In this document: in pieces, positions 1 through 8,905 of the stretch
Position numbering within the stretch: the first letter of the stretch is position 1
How the letters are laid out: each line of letters opens with the position of its first letter
From: Lobulomyces angularis
Lineage: Eukaryota > Chytridiomycota > Chytridiomycetes > Lobulomycetales > Lobulomycetaceae
Length of the DNA: 64,000 bases
NCBI GenBank assembly: GCA_027604685.1
Contig: JADHYX010000081.1
Location: 1 to 64,000, forward strand
Direction of reading: 5' to 3'
The notes under the pieces: model-generated
What the model was told of the DNA's origin: nothing
The model's database searches: none
What the model saw: the letters and a program-made list of their open reading frames with translations, nothing else
Translations under genes and position numbers: made by a program

Positions 1-130
1 AAATATATTTAATCTATAAAAATCAATTAAAAAATTCAGCGACTTAGTTTTCTTAGTTTTCTTAGTCAAAAAAAAATTTTTTTTGGGGACTTAGTTTTCT
101 TAGTTTTTCTAGTTTTTTTTTTAAAATGAT
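1..130 (-). repeat. Dispersed CTAAG/A-tract repeat, copy 1 (type A, reverse)
   Basis: This copy reads in reverse: tandem CTTAGTTTT units, then an A9/T8 core followed by GGGG, then further CTTAGTTTT units. It matches the element at 13947-14074 in reverse complement. It starts at the window edge, so its outer end may be cut. No open frame runs through it. Confidence 0.85.
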
Positions 131-330
131 TTTGTACTAAAATTTTGTAGATAAATTTTCCTTTTTTTATAAAAATATTATGTTTAATACTTTTAATGAT
201 TGATTTTATTCCACATTTATTACTATTATAGGCTATCCATTACAATAAATACTTCTTAAAATACTTTATATGTTCAAACACTATGATTCCTGAAATTAGT
301 AATATATTCTTTATCAAGATAAAATATACA

Positions 331-633
331 TTAATTGTTTCTAGTGGCATTTAGATCATTATTTAAAGCATTTAAACGATATTCTCTATTAAAATGAATC
401 TCATGGAGTCTTGTAATTTCTCTACATCGTCTAAGAATATCATCTACTGAATTTGTATAAACTAACTGTTGTATAATGTTTCTTTCCGTTCCTTCTACAT
501 TTGCTTCTTGTACTGAATCAACTAATTCTTCATATCTACATATTATTTTCGATATATCTCTATCAATACTCAATATTTTCATTGCTATTTCATGAACATT
601 CACTACTTGATTATTATTTCTTTGTTCTTCCAT
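331..633 (-). CDS. Small helical protein, unknown
   Basis: A 100-residue, highly charged protein without signal peptide, membrane segment or cysteine cluster. The composition (many E, R, N, I, L) suggests an all-helical, possibly coiled-coil protein. An ATG start is available at 633. I do not recognise a family. It is flanked by a repeat copy at 1-130 and a 400-bp gap to the right. The coding call rests only on an uninterrupted frame of helical composition in AT-rich DNA. Confidence 0.5.
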   Translation of the reverse strand: MEEQRNNNQVVNVHEIAMKILSIDRDISKIICRYEELVDSVQEANVEGTERNIIQQLVYTNSVDDILRRCREITRLHEIHFNREYRLNALNNDLNATRNN

Positions 634-1035
634 ACAGGATAATTATAATTCAGTAATTCTATTTAAACAAAAAAATCATTTTTCTTGTAATTATCATTTC
701 TAAATATTATTTTAGAGAATAATCATTAAAATTCAATACAATAGATGTGAATAAATAATGTATACCAAATAACTACTATTGATTATATTACAAAATATAT
801 TATAAAATTTATAAAATAAAAATAAATGAAAAATATTGATTGAGGTAAGAGTTAGGTGGAATTATATAAAATTAAGTTACGCATAGAAACTAAGCACTTA
901 AACAGAGAGACGTTTCCTATATTATTTATAATTAGCTATATAAGCCATAGACAATAGTCAAAGATTGTTAATATTGTAAAATAATATAGCAATATTGTGT
1001 AATATAATATATATAATACCATTAAAAGAAGAAAT
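634..1035. other. Divergent intergenic region, 402 bp
   Basis: This lies between the leftward gene ending at 633 and the rightward exonuclease gene starting at 1036. It is AT-rich with no frame worth calling. The only landmark is a TATA-like TATATAAG at 937-944. Promoters for both flanking genes should lie here. Confidence 0.6.
937..944 (+). promoter_or_regulatory. TATA-like box before exonuclease gene
   Basis: TATATAAG in the context GCTATATAAGCC, about 92 bp before the ATG at 1036. It is called by resemblance only. Such strings are common in DNA of this composition. Confidence 0.25.
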
Positions 1036-1983
1036 ATGGATATAAAAAGTTATATAGAGAATAATAGGATAAATTTTAACATATGGAAATCTCTGGATTG
1101 TAATGAAAGAAAGCAAATATTAACATCTATAGTCGATGGAAAATTAGATATAAGTATACTTGAAAACATAGCTCCCACATTAAGAGTTTGTATAGAATTT
1201 CCAGATAATATGATAGATACACAGATATCATACATGAACATCATGAAGAAAACAACAAAAATAAGAGCATATAATAAAGATACAAAACAATTTCAAAATC
1301 CTTTTACTGGTAGAACATACGCTAAACACAAAGATACATACATAAGACTTTTAAATATGTCAGTGATAGATATAGACGGAAATGTAATAGTAAACGAGAA
1401 AGATTATTATATAAAGTATAATGAATATTACAAAATAGATAATCTATCACTAAACATGAAAAATTTATCAATAAAAGATATGGACTATGTAGTATTTGAT
1501 ATCGAAACACTTGGTTTTTACAAAAATTCTGCTTTAACTGTCGCATGTTGTTATGACTCACTCACTAATGAAATGTTTGTATATAAAGAAGACAAAATCA
1601 AAGATATGTTTAAATTATTTGAAAATAAACTAGTAGTTGGTTATAATATTATCTCTTTTGACTATCGAATACTTGCAAATTACGGTTTTGAAAAAGATAA
1701 ATATAAAACATTAGATTTATTGACAGATATTAGAAAGTCCAACAAAAAAGCAATAAAATTAGACGTTATAGCAAAAAACACTATATCAGTTGGTAAAGAT
1801 AGATTTAAGGACATATACGATAAAGATGTATGTATACCCATTAGATTGTGGGAGGATAACAGAATAGATGATCTCATTGAATATTGTTCAAACGATGTTA
1901 TATTAACAAAGGATTTATATTTATTTGGTAAAAAGAATAAGTATGTTATGTCTGACAAAAGTAAATTAACAGTAAATTGGTAA
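1036..1983 (+). CDS. DEDD-type 3'-5' exonuclease (RNase H fold)
   Basis: A 315-residue protein whose C-terminal half is a DnaQ/YprB-like RNase H-fold exonuclease. The visible motifs are Exo I VVFDIET (D155, E157), Exo II YNIISFDYRIL (N204, D209) and Exo III EYCSNDVILT (Y283, D287), so all four DEDDy metal ligands are present. Residues 1-145 form an N-terminal region I do not recognise. The predicted reaction is 3'-to-5' hydrolysis of DNA or RNA, used in repair, replication or recombination. No polymerase domain is fused. It sits next to an HNH protein and a Pif1-like helicase, which suits a DNA-processing role. The exact subfamily is uncertain. Confidence 0.85.
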   Translation: MDIKSYIENNRINFNIWKSLDCNERKQILTSIVDGKLDISILENIAPTLRVCIEFPDNMIDTQISYMNIMKKTTKIRAYNKDTKQFQNPFTGRTYAKHKDTYIRLLNMSVIDIDGNVIVNEKDYYIKYNEYYKIDNLSLNMKNLSIKDMDYVVFDIETLGFYKNSALTVACCYDSLTNEMFVYKEDKIKDMFKLFENKLVVGYNIISFDYRILANYGFEKDKYKTLDLLTDIRKSNKKAIKLDVIAKNTISVGKDRFKDIYDKDVCIPIRLWEDNRIDDLIEYCSNDVILTKDLYLFGKKNKYVMSDKSKLTVNW

Positions 1984-2030
1984 TATTATATTATAATTTC
2001 TTGTATCATTAGTTACAAATAGATATTAAT

Positions 2031-2042
2031 TATTTTAAAAAT
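2031..2042. terminator. T/A palindrome after exonuclease gene
   Basis: TATTTTAAAAAT lies about 50 bp after the stop at 1983 and ahead of the 3' end of the convergent HNH gene (2121), so it could serve both. It is one instance of the window-wide 3'-end motif. Confidence 0.4.
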
Positions 2043-2120
2043 CTATAACAAAAAAATAATACACTATTGTACATATAATATCTTTATTATATTAACCTTA
2101 ATTATTAATATAGGTATTTT

Positions 2121-2780
2121 TCAATAACATGAAACACTTGTTATTACATTATTTACGTATTCTAAGTTAGTTAAGTTATAATTACTTTCTAAAAATTTTA
2201 TTCTGTTTTTATTTGAATATATAATTTTGAATTTCTTCTGCAATCTTTTTTGTTCTAATATCTCCTCTACTAGATGTGTGCTTTGAAATACATGCAGGTT
2301 AGACTTTCTTTGATTTATTCTTAGTCTCATAACACACAAATTAAAATATTTAGTTGGACCGTGCAATGAGTATGGTATTATATGATCAATAGAATACTTT
2401 ATATTTGAGCTTTTAATTCTTCTGGTAACTATTAAACCAAATACATCTTTTCTAAAATGCATAGGATCTAAATTCTTTACTGTTTTAGCTTCTGCCCATA
2501 ATTTGTTCTTTATTTCTGTTGATATATATCTATTAGTACACTTTTCAATATATTTACTAAATAATTTACTTTGATGCATAAAAATATATTCTTTCATAAA
2601 CTCTCTAACCTGGTTGTCACGTAACCATATCTTAGCTATAACATCAGGTGATTCACTAATTATTAGTATATCATGTTTTTTAATTAATCTAACTGTATAG
2701 TTCTTTTTGCCTATTATAGACATTATAATAATACCACCAAAACCAATAGTAATAAGACTCTTATTTTGATTTATGGACAT
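2121..2780 (-). CDS. HNH-family endonuclease-like protein
   Basis: A 219-residue protein. Residues 131-161 carry the HNH/McrA-like pattern: IDHIIPYSLHG (D132, H133), then N147, then RINQRKSNL (N156, K159, S160). These positions correspond to the catalytic His and metal-binding Asn/His of HNH nucleases. Zinc-binding CxxC pairs are absent, so it is the zinc-free type. Residues 8-23 are hydrophobic (ITIGFGGIIIMSIIG) and could be a membrane anchor, unusual for an HNH enzyme. It could be a homing-type nuclease or a viral DNA-processing enzyme. The ATG at 2780 is the only good start. Confidence 0.7.
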   Translation of the reverse strand: MSINQNKSLITIGFGGIIIMSIIGKKNYTVRLIKKHDILIISESPDVIAKIWLRDNQVREFMKEYIFMHQSKLFSKYIEKCTNRYISTEIKNKLWAEAKTVKNLDPMHFRKDVFGLIVTRRIKSSNIKYSIDHIIPYSLHGPTKYFNLCVMRLRINQRKSNLHVFQSTHLVEEILEQKRLQKKFKIIYSNKNRIKFLESNYNLTNLEYVNNVITSVSCY

Positions 2781-2904
2781 TTTTCATTATTACTTATTAT
2801 TTGATACTTCAAATCATTTATCTATTTGTACATCTTAGTATCTCATTGATATTAAAACGTAGATATATCTTACAATTTATATATTGATATGAACATTATA
2901 TCAT

Positions 2905-2915
2905 ATTTTAAAAAA
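2905..2915. terminator. T/A palindrome after Pif1-like gene
   Basis: ATTTTAAAAAA lies about 75 bp beyond the stop of the leftward gene ending at 2987. It is an instance of the window-wide 3'-end motif. Confidence 0.35.
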
Positions 2916-2986
2916 TTAAGACATAATATTGATATTTTTTACAATAAAGAACATATTCCAGAATAAGATAAAGTAAAAACTTAGAT

Positions 2987-4339
2987 TTAATTATTCTCTG
3001 TTAATAGATTATTATAAAAACGTACACACTGAGGATCTATTTCTATTGAATTAGGATCTAGCTTCTCTAAGACTAAATCTTTATCATTCATTGCTCTTGA
3101 TATAGAAACATAAAATTTATTGTAACCAAATAGGTTTTCACATGATATCCATAATTTTTTTATTGATAAACTTTGAACTTTATTTGCAGTAAAAGCCCAT
3201 GCCAAAATGAGAGGTATTTGTTCATATGAATCTACTACATATTTTTCATAGTTTCCAGAGTGTTGATTATGTTTATATTCAATCCATGTCCACAATTGTT
3301 TCTCAATAGTAAATACTTTATCAACAAAGCCATCAAACTTAACCTTTACATATTTTTTATTTGTTTCAATGACTTCTCCAACAGAACCATTCACAATACT
3401 GATACAATCCATAGATGGGTTATAATCATTAGTATATGATGATGATAGTCTATTATAATAATAATTAGTATTTTTTATATTCATTATCCTACAACCTTTC
3501 TTTAATTTAACAACTGTAGGTAATATATTTGACACATTCTTAGAATATATACCATTACCACTTTTCGTACATTTATACAATTGTTCTTTTTCATTTATAC
3601 TATTATATTTAATTTTATTATGATTTAATTGTTCTTCATTTCTATAATATATAAATGCATAATCATTGAACTGTTTATCAAACTTATTATATTTCTTACT
3701 TGAACTTATATGTCTTTCAGATAAAAAATTCATTACCTTAGTATCAATATTATTTGTTCTTATTTTACATAGTATATCGTAAAATGCTTTATCTTCTTGT
3801 CTAACATTTTTAGTTAATTTGAAAGATAATAACCTTAAATCTTTCCATGAATTACTATTAAATAACCAATCACCATCTATTGGAGGAATTTGGAAAAAAT
3901 CAGCAAATATTATGAATCTAGTATTTATACTATAATTTATATCGTTAGGATTTATATGCTTATATATCATAATATCAAACAGTTCATCTGATACCATTGA
4001 CCCTTCATCTAAGACAACAATATTTAAATACTCTCCTGTAATATCTAAGTTATTATTATAAACATCTTTATTTTCACCATTATATTTTAAGTACGTATTT
4101 AAATCTTTTATATTTGGGTTTATCATATAATAACTATGTATAGTTTTTCCATCAACATTAATACTGCTTACACCTGTTGGTGCTACGACATTAACCATAT
4201 ATTCATTATCTCTATAATATTTTACAATATTTTTTAACAGAAATGATTTACCTGTACCTGCTTCTCCTGTAATGAATATATGTCTGTCTTTATTTCTTAA
4301 TACGCTATCAAATATCTTTTGTTGATCACTATTAAGCAT
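2987..4339 (-). CDS. Pif1/RecD-like DNA helicase (SF1B)
   Basis: A 450-residue superfamily 1 helicase. Walker A is GEAGTGKS (25-32), motif Ia is VAPTGVSSINVDGKTIHS (52-69), Walker B is VVLDEGSM (108-115), and a C-terminal 2B/motif VI region reads FYVSISRAMNDKDLVL. This order is typical of Pif1-type 5'-3' DNA helicases, and the length suits a minimal viral Pif1. The usual 'HKSQG' motif near the C-terminus is degenerate (ANKVQSLS), which may weaken coupling or mark a diverged subfamily. A role in replication, recombination or G-quadruplex unwinding is expected by family. The ATG at 4339 directly precedes the ATP-binding domain. Confidence 0.88.
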   Translation of the reverse strand: MLNSDQQKIFDSVLRNKDRHIFITGEAGTGKSFLLKNIVKYYRDNEYMVNVVAPTGVSSINVDGKTIHSYYMINPNIKDLNTYLKYNGENKDVYNNNLDITGEYLNIVVLDEGSMVSDELFDIMIYKHINPNDINYSINTRFIIFADFFQIPPIDGDWLFNSNSWKDLRLLSFKLTKNVRQEDKAFYDILCKIRTNNIDTKVMNFLSERHISSSKKYNKFDKQFNDYAFIYYRNEEQLNHNKIKYNSINEKEQLYKCTKSGNGIYSKNVSNILPTVVKLKKGCRIMNIKNTNYYYNRLSSSYTNDYNPSMDCISIVNGSVGEVIETNKKYVKVKFDGFVDKVFTIEKQLWTWIEYKHNQHSGNYEKYVVDSYEQIPLILAWAFTANKVQSLSIKKLWISCENLFGYNKFYVSISRAMNDKDLVLEKLDPNSIEIDPQCVRFYNNLLTENN

Positions 4340-4430
4340 TGATATTATACTTATATCTTTTAATAATAATTATTCTCTATTTTTATTATAATTCAATTTA
4401 ATAATATTTGCGTATAAATAACTGCAACTT

Positions 4431-4442
4431 TGTTTTAAAAAT
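4431..4442. terminator. T/A palindrome after 728-aa gene
   Basis: GTTTTAAAAATA lies about 45 bp beyond the stop of the leftward gene ending at 4484. Confidence 0.4.
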
Positions 4443-4483
4443 AGAGCAATAAAAAAATCAACTAACAGAAATATATATCTTAC

Positions 4484-6670
4484 TTAGACTACTGGAAATA
4501 GTCTATCAGCTTGCTTCAATATCCTTTTTTCAGATATTTTATACTCACCATCCTTCGTAATCTCAAAATTTTTAACTTTACCTTGTACTTTGTTTAATAA
4601 TTCTACAAGCTTGTCATCCGGTCTACATAATAATATATTGTCCATAGTTTCTATTTCAACTGCAACATACTTATTGTTTAATATTTGAGATCCAATCACT
4701 TCAAATGATCTCTTTTCTTTAAAGAATTCAAAATTTTGAATATCTTCTAAATTTTCATATATATTTTTACTTAAATTTAAATCAAATACTTTTTCTACAT
4801 TATATAATAAAGCTGGATTAACAATAATATTTGTTACAGGTACATAAGCATTAATCTTGTTTTTCACACCATATTTTCTTAATTCATCAATGTTATATTG
4901 GAGAATCCAATTAGTATTAGTTGATGGTACTAATACATTATTTTCATTAAGTGCTAAAAATCCTTTTTTTATTAATTTATTTAATACTTCTTTTATTGGA
5001 TTTGGACAATTTATTACTACACCAATGTTATTCTTTAATTTGGTACATATTAAAGTGGTGAATGGTACAAAAGGAGAGTCCTTTTTTTGCATGATTTTTA
5101 CAGCGTTGACTCTTATTACTGAATATATATCAAAGCTTTTAGAATCAATCGGACTAATAATTCTTGTTCTAAGCATACTTGAACAATATTCAGTATTAAG
5201 ATATTGCTTCTTAGTTTTATATATAGCAATCTTGCTATCACCATTTAAAGTAACTTCTGCTGTATTATAGATTGTATTTTTATGATCATTGATGAATTTA
5301 ACACTTCCTTCTGTACCAATGAGAAATTGTTTATTACATTTAGTTAACGGATCATTATTTTCATTATTTACATTTTGTAGATAAGATGTATATCCCCATA
5401 AGTAAGTACCTTTGTTTTTAACGAAATATGATTCAATACTATAAGATCCAGTTTTATTGTCATTATCCAATACTTTTATTATATTCATTGTACCATTATT
5501 ATATCCAAATTTCTTTATGACTTCATCATGATTATTTATTTTTGCATTGTATTTTACAATAACTCCTGTTATTTTTCTTGTTGATGAATTACACCACATA
5601 GCCAACAATGCTTCATTATAATTATCAGAAACTATAAGAGAACTATGATGCAAATTTTCAGTAAAGGATTTCCATTGATTGTCTAATGAACATGAATATT
5701 TGTAGTTAGAGCCACCACTAAAAATATATTCTTCACATTCATTGAATTGAGAAATCATAAAATTTTTGATATCTTTTTCTTTTGGCATACTATAAAAGGT
5801 TAATTCTACTCTTGTCCAGCCGTGCTTTCTCATGTCTTTTGGTTCGTGATTTTCTTCTACATATGGTGAACTAACTGGTGTGAAACTATTATTTTCCCAG
5901 ACTTTTGATAACACATTATATACTCTAGCTTTAAACAATAATTTATCATTTGTTGGGCTTCTCTTAAATATAGTTATGGAGTCTTTACCATAGTACTGTA
6001 AATTATTTAAAACAGTATAGTGAATGTCATTTTTCAGAGTGTCTGCTAAATGATCCTTTAATTCATTGAAATCAATGCACATAGCGTAATTCTTTGCTAC
6101 AACGAACTTAGATATTTGAGTGGTGCTGTTGTTTATTATATCTTTGTCATCAAAGAGACTAAGATTTCCAAACTTTTTATTTATTACATCGAGAACTTCA
6201 TCTTTATTATGATCGTGTTTAGTAAATTCTATTGCATCACTTAAATCGCCAGAAAATAACTTAACATTCTTGACTATACTAATATCATTTTGATACTCTT
6301 CAATAGAATCTACTTTAAGAAATTCCTTTAACACATCTGACTTAGTAGCACTTTTACTACTTATTTTACTTACTTCTTTCTTTATCGTCATTTGAGTCAT
6401 AAATAAATCATTATTGTCTTTCTCGTTATCAGTAGCATTATTAAGCTTATCAATGTTATAATATACACCATCGCAATATATGTCTTCGTGTTTCAATTCA
6501 TTGTATTCAATATTTTTACCGTACTTAAAATAACATACATTTGAAACATCACTGCAGAGTTTATTGTTTACACTGTTATCAATCGCAATTCTCAATAATA
6601 CATTTGCATGTGTTTTACCAATATTCTTACTATCTAAGTAGTTATCCAAACTGAAGCTGTTTTCCATCAT
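4484..6670 (-). CDS. Large hypothetical protein, possibly nucleic-acid related
   Basis: A 728-residue soluble protein with no signal peptide, membrane segment or P-loop. I do not recognise it. A central stretch (about residues 225-300) has alternating beta strands and the phrase WTRVELTFYSM, faintly reminiscent of the RVE/RIE strand of phage and plasmid replication initiators, but the diagnostic His-hydrophobe-His and Tyr motifs were not found. A role in replication is inferred only from its position between the Pif1-like helicase and a nucleotidyltransferase-like gene. The start is at the tandem ATGATG beginning at 6670. The length and low-repeat composition support a real gene. Confidence 0.75.
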   Translation of the reverse strand: MMENSFSLDNYLDSKNIGKTHANVLLRIAIDNSVNNKLCSDVSNVCYFKYGKNIEYNELKHEDIYCDGVYYNIDKLNNATDNEKDNNDLFMTQMTIKKEVSKISSKSATKSDVLKEFLKVDSIEEYQNDISIVKNVKLFSGDLSDAIEFTKHDHNKDEVLDVINKKFGNLSLFDDKDIINNSTTQISKFVVAKNYAMCIDFNELKDHLADTLKNDIHYTVLNNLQYYGKDSITIFKRSPTNDKLLFKARVYNVLSKVWENNSFTPVSSPYVEENHEPKDMRKHGWTRVELTFYSMPKEKDIKNFMISQFNECEEYIFSGGSNYKYSCSLDNQWKSFTENLHHSSLIVSDNYNEALLAMWCNSSTRKITGVIVKYNAKINNHDEVIKKFGYNNGTMNIIKVLDNDNKTGSYSIESYFVKNKGTYLWGYTSYLQNVNNENNDPLTKCNKQFLIGTEGSVKFINDHKNTIYNTAEVTLNGDSKIAIYKTKKQYLNTEYCSSMLRTRIISPIDSKSFDIYSVIRVNAVKIMQKKDSPFVPFTTLICTKLKNNIGVVINCPNPIKEVLNKLIKKGFLALNENNVLVPSTNTNWILQYNIDELRKYGVKNKINAYVPVTNIIVNPALLYNVEKVFDLNLSKNIYENLEDIQNFEFFKEKRSFEVIGSQILNNKYVAVEIETMDNILLCRPDDKLVELLNKVQGKVKNFEITKDGEYKISEKRILKQADRLFPVV

Positions 6671-6779
6671 GCTATTATATTATGAACTATATATATATTA
6701 CTATTATTATTATATTTATCAATTAATTATCATTTTTATAAATCAGTTATTTTATTCTAAATAATTATATCAAATTTAG

Positions 6780-6789
6780 TTTTAAAAGG
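6780..6789. terminator. T/A palindrome overlapping the stop codon
   Basis: GTTTTAAAAG contains the stop of the leftward gene ending at 6782. The same overlap of stop and palindrome recurs at 28829 and 51333. Confidence 0.4.
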
Positions 6790-7660
6790 TGTTAATAAAA
6801 CCTCTATCACTATATTTTTGTAATATGTATTTAATTCTTTTTAATTTTTCATAGGAGTAAAAATTAATCTGATATAAAGACTTTATAGATTCCTCAATTT
6901 CTATATTTTTGTTAATATCTATCTTAGCTTTTGTTTTATCTTTAATACTTTTTATGTTTTCTAAGATATTGCTTATCATTAATTTATTTATAACATCCTT
7001 ATATGAAAATAAAACATTATCAAGAATATAAAGTAAATAGACTGCACTGTAATCACTATAAATTGTTGAACTAATATTTAATGTATCTATAGTTCTTTTG
7101 TTATTCTTCATATAATCATTAACATAATATAATACAAAGTTATCTTTGAGTACGTTAATTTTTTTCATTGTTAACTCTGGGTACAACATAAATGTTCCCA
7201 TTCTTGGATTCCATAAATTCATAACACATGTGCTGTGAAATCCTTGAATAAATGTTAAATAGTCTGTGTCTATGTGTATAATTTGTATGTTAATATCTCT
7301 ATAAGTATATACTGAATGTATGTAAGTTAAATCTTGATACTCACAGTTTGAGAATCCATTTTTTGTTCTATTACTAGCATTATATCTATATACATCAGTG
7401 AGAGATAAATCACTTAGAAACGTCATCATACTACATTCACTATTATTTTTGTCTATGTGACATCTACATAATAAATCAACATCACTTTTTGTATAGGTAG
7501 TTTCAAATATGTATTGCAATATTATGGAACCTGTAATATATATATCATTATTAGACATTATTTCTAAAAATTCACCAGTATTTCTCCTTAGTCTTAGAAA
7601 TAATAAGTATATCATATAGTTGGTAGATTTAAGTTCCTCGACATAATTTTCTTGTATCAT
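6782..7660 (-). CDS. Nucleotidyltransferase-like protein (no F-box)
   Basis: A 292-residue protein with a nucleotidyltransferase-fold signature: YITGSIILQ (G44, S45), then SDVDLLCRC (D60, D62), matching hG[GS]x(9-15)DhD. Further on are IQIIHIDTD and FHSTCVMNLWNP...YPELT. The last phrase resembles a large family of fungal proteins I recall, not checked here. The F-box proteins at 19051, 29737, 31783 and 43741 share the GS...DID and MN-W-P...YP-LT layout, so this is a short member without the F-box. A third catalytic acid is not obvious, so activity is unproven. The stop codon lies inside a TTTTAAAA palindrome (6780-6789). Confidence 0.7.
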   Translation of the reverse strand: MIQENYVEELKSTNYMIYLLFLRLRRNTGEFLEIMSNNDIYITGSIILQYIFETTYTKSDVDLLCRCHIDKNNSECSMMTFLSDLSLTDVYRYNASNRTKNGFSNCEYQDLTYIHSVYTYRDINIQIIHIDTDYLTFIQGFHSTCVMNLWNPRMGTFMLYPELTMKKINVLKDNFVLYYVNDYMKNNKRTIDTLNISSTIYSDYSAVYLLYILDNVLFSYKDVINKLMISNILENIKSIKDKTKAKIDINKNIEIEESIKSLYQINFYSYEKLKRIKYILQKYSDRGFINTF

Positions 7661-7919
7661 CTTATCGATTAAGATATAATGATATAATAATGCAATAAAT
7701 CAATTTAATTAATTGAGTTTTATATTTTTTAATAAAATTCAATTAGAGGAGAATTATTATATTTGACTTGTTTTACATAATATCATCATACTTCGTAGTA
7801 CAAACCATCTATATTATTATTTATGGTATATATATCCTGATATAATATAACATCACGAATTAAAATGAATAGAAAAAATAATTGGTATAAGATTAACTGA
7901 AATTAATGACACTCTCGTC

Positions 7920-7927
7920 TATAAAAG
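7920..7927 (+). promoter_or_regulatory. TATA-like box before 269-aa gene
   Basis: TATAAAAG in the context GTCTATAAAAGCAAG, about 45 bp before the ATG at 7970, inside the 309-bp divergent gap 7661-7969. The rest of that gap shows no recognisable feature. Confidence 0.3.
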
Positions 7928-7969
7928 CAAGTGTAATAGATTAATAGATATAGATATAAACAAATAGAT

Positions 7970-8779
7970 ATGATGACTAATTATGTTCAGACCCAGGATT
8001 TAGTTACTTACTTAAACGGACTGTTAGAGGTTTTATCTTCATCCTTAGAAAAGGATACGACCGTTATAGATAACTCTATACTATTTGAAAGCGATATAAG
8101 AACTGGTATTTATATGCTTGATTATAGTGAAATTAAATTCAAAAACTCCCAACACTGTGAGATAACAGTAGAAATCAATTCTGTGGTATCAGTATATGCA
8201 GAGAAAAATTTCGATGTTCAACTTTACTTAAAAGTATTCGAAATAATAGCATTAGCTGTCTCTAAGCATGATATTCAAATATTATACACTGCAGTTCTAT
8301 ATAGATTTTTAGAACACTTTGACAAATATGAAGACTTCATGAAGAAAAAGATGGTTATGGATTCCTTTAATTTTAAGTGTGATGCTAGTGTTATTTCTGA
8401 AAGAAACTATGAGTGTTATTTAGCAAGAGTTATATTCGCAAACGATATGGATTCAAACAACAAGTGCAATTATATATGTGAATTGTATAATATGTACATA
8501 ACCAATAATTGTAAAGAAAATTTCAAACCTCATATGGAACAAGCGTTAAAATGTTTTATTGCAAATATAAACGAAAATATTTTAAAGAACCCTTACGCTG
8601 ATGATCAATATATAGCAGAGATAAATAATATATTTAGATCATTAGAGTATGTTAGATCAATGACAGGTTTATCAATATTACCTTTCTTTGATATAATAAA
8701 GATGTACATCACTTCAATATATGTTACAACTAATATGCACATAAATTTTGATGGTAATATTAAGATATATACACCGTAA
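7970..8779 (+). CDS. Hypothetical soluble protein
   Basis: A 269-residue protein with mixed acidic and hydrophobic helices and no signal peptide, membrane segment or recognised catalytic motif. Three spread cysteine-containing phrases do not form a zinc site. The start is at the first of two nearby ATGs (7970, 7973). It lies alone on the plus strand between two leftward genes and converges on the D6/NPH-I-like helicase gene, sharing the palindromic hairpin at 8865-8887 with it. Function unknown. Confidence 0.75.
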   Translation: MMTNYVQTQDLVTYLNGLLEVLSSSLEKDTTVIDNSILFESDIRTGIYMLDYSEIKFKNSQHCEITVEINSVVSVYAEKNFDVQLYLKVFEIIALAVSKHDIQILYTAVLYRFLEHFDKYEDFMKKKMVMDSFNFKCDASVISERNYECYLARVIFANDMDSNNKCNYICELYNMYITNNCKENFKPHMEQALKCFIANINENILKNPYADDQYIAEINNIFRSLEYVRSMTGLSILPFFDIIKMYITSIYVTTNMHINFDGNIKIYTP

Positions 8780-8864
8780 TATACTTAAGATGTACATTCT
8801 TCTGATTCATGTCATAAAAAAATTAACATAATATTTATTGATTATTTATTATTTATATTAATAT

Positions 8865-8887
8865 GACTAGTTTTTTAAAAGACTAAC
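8865..8887. terminator. Shared bidirectional hairpin between convergent genes
   Basis: An imperfect palindrome centred on AGTTTTTTAAAAGACT lies between the plus-strand stop at 8779 and the minus-strand stop at 8906. It can fold identically on both strands. It is one of the clearest examples of the 3'-end motif. Confidence 0.5.
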
Positions 8888-8905
8888 TTTAAATTAGAAC
8901 ATATA

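Noticed and set aside
4857..5270. 137-codon plus-strand frame within the 728-aa gene
   Set aside because: Antisense to a 728-codon frame; no motif, and hydrophobicity results from antisense reading.
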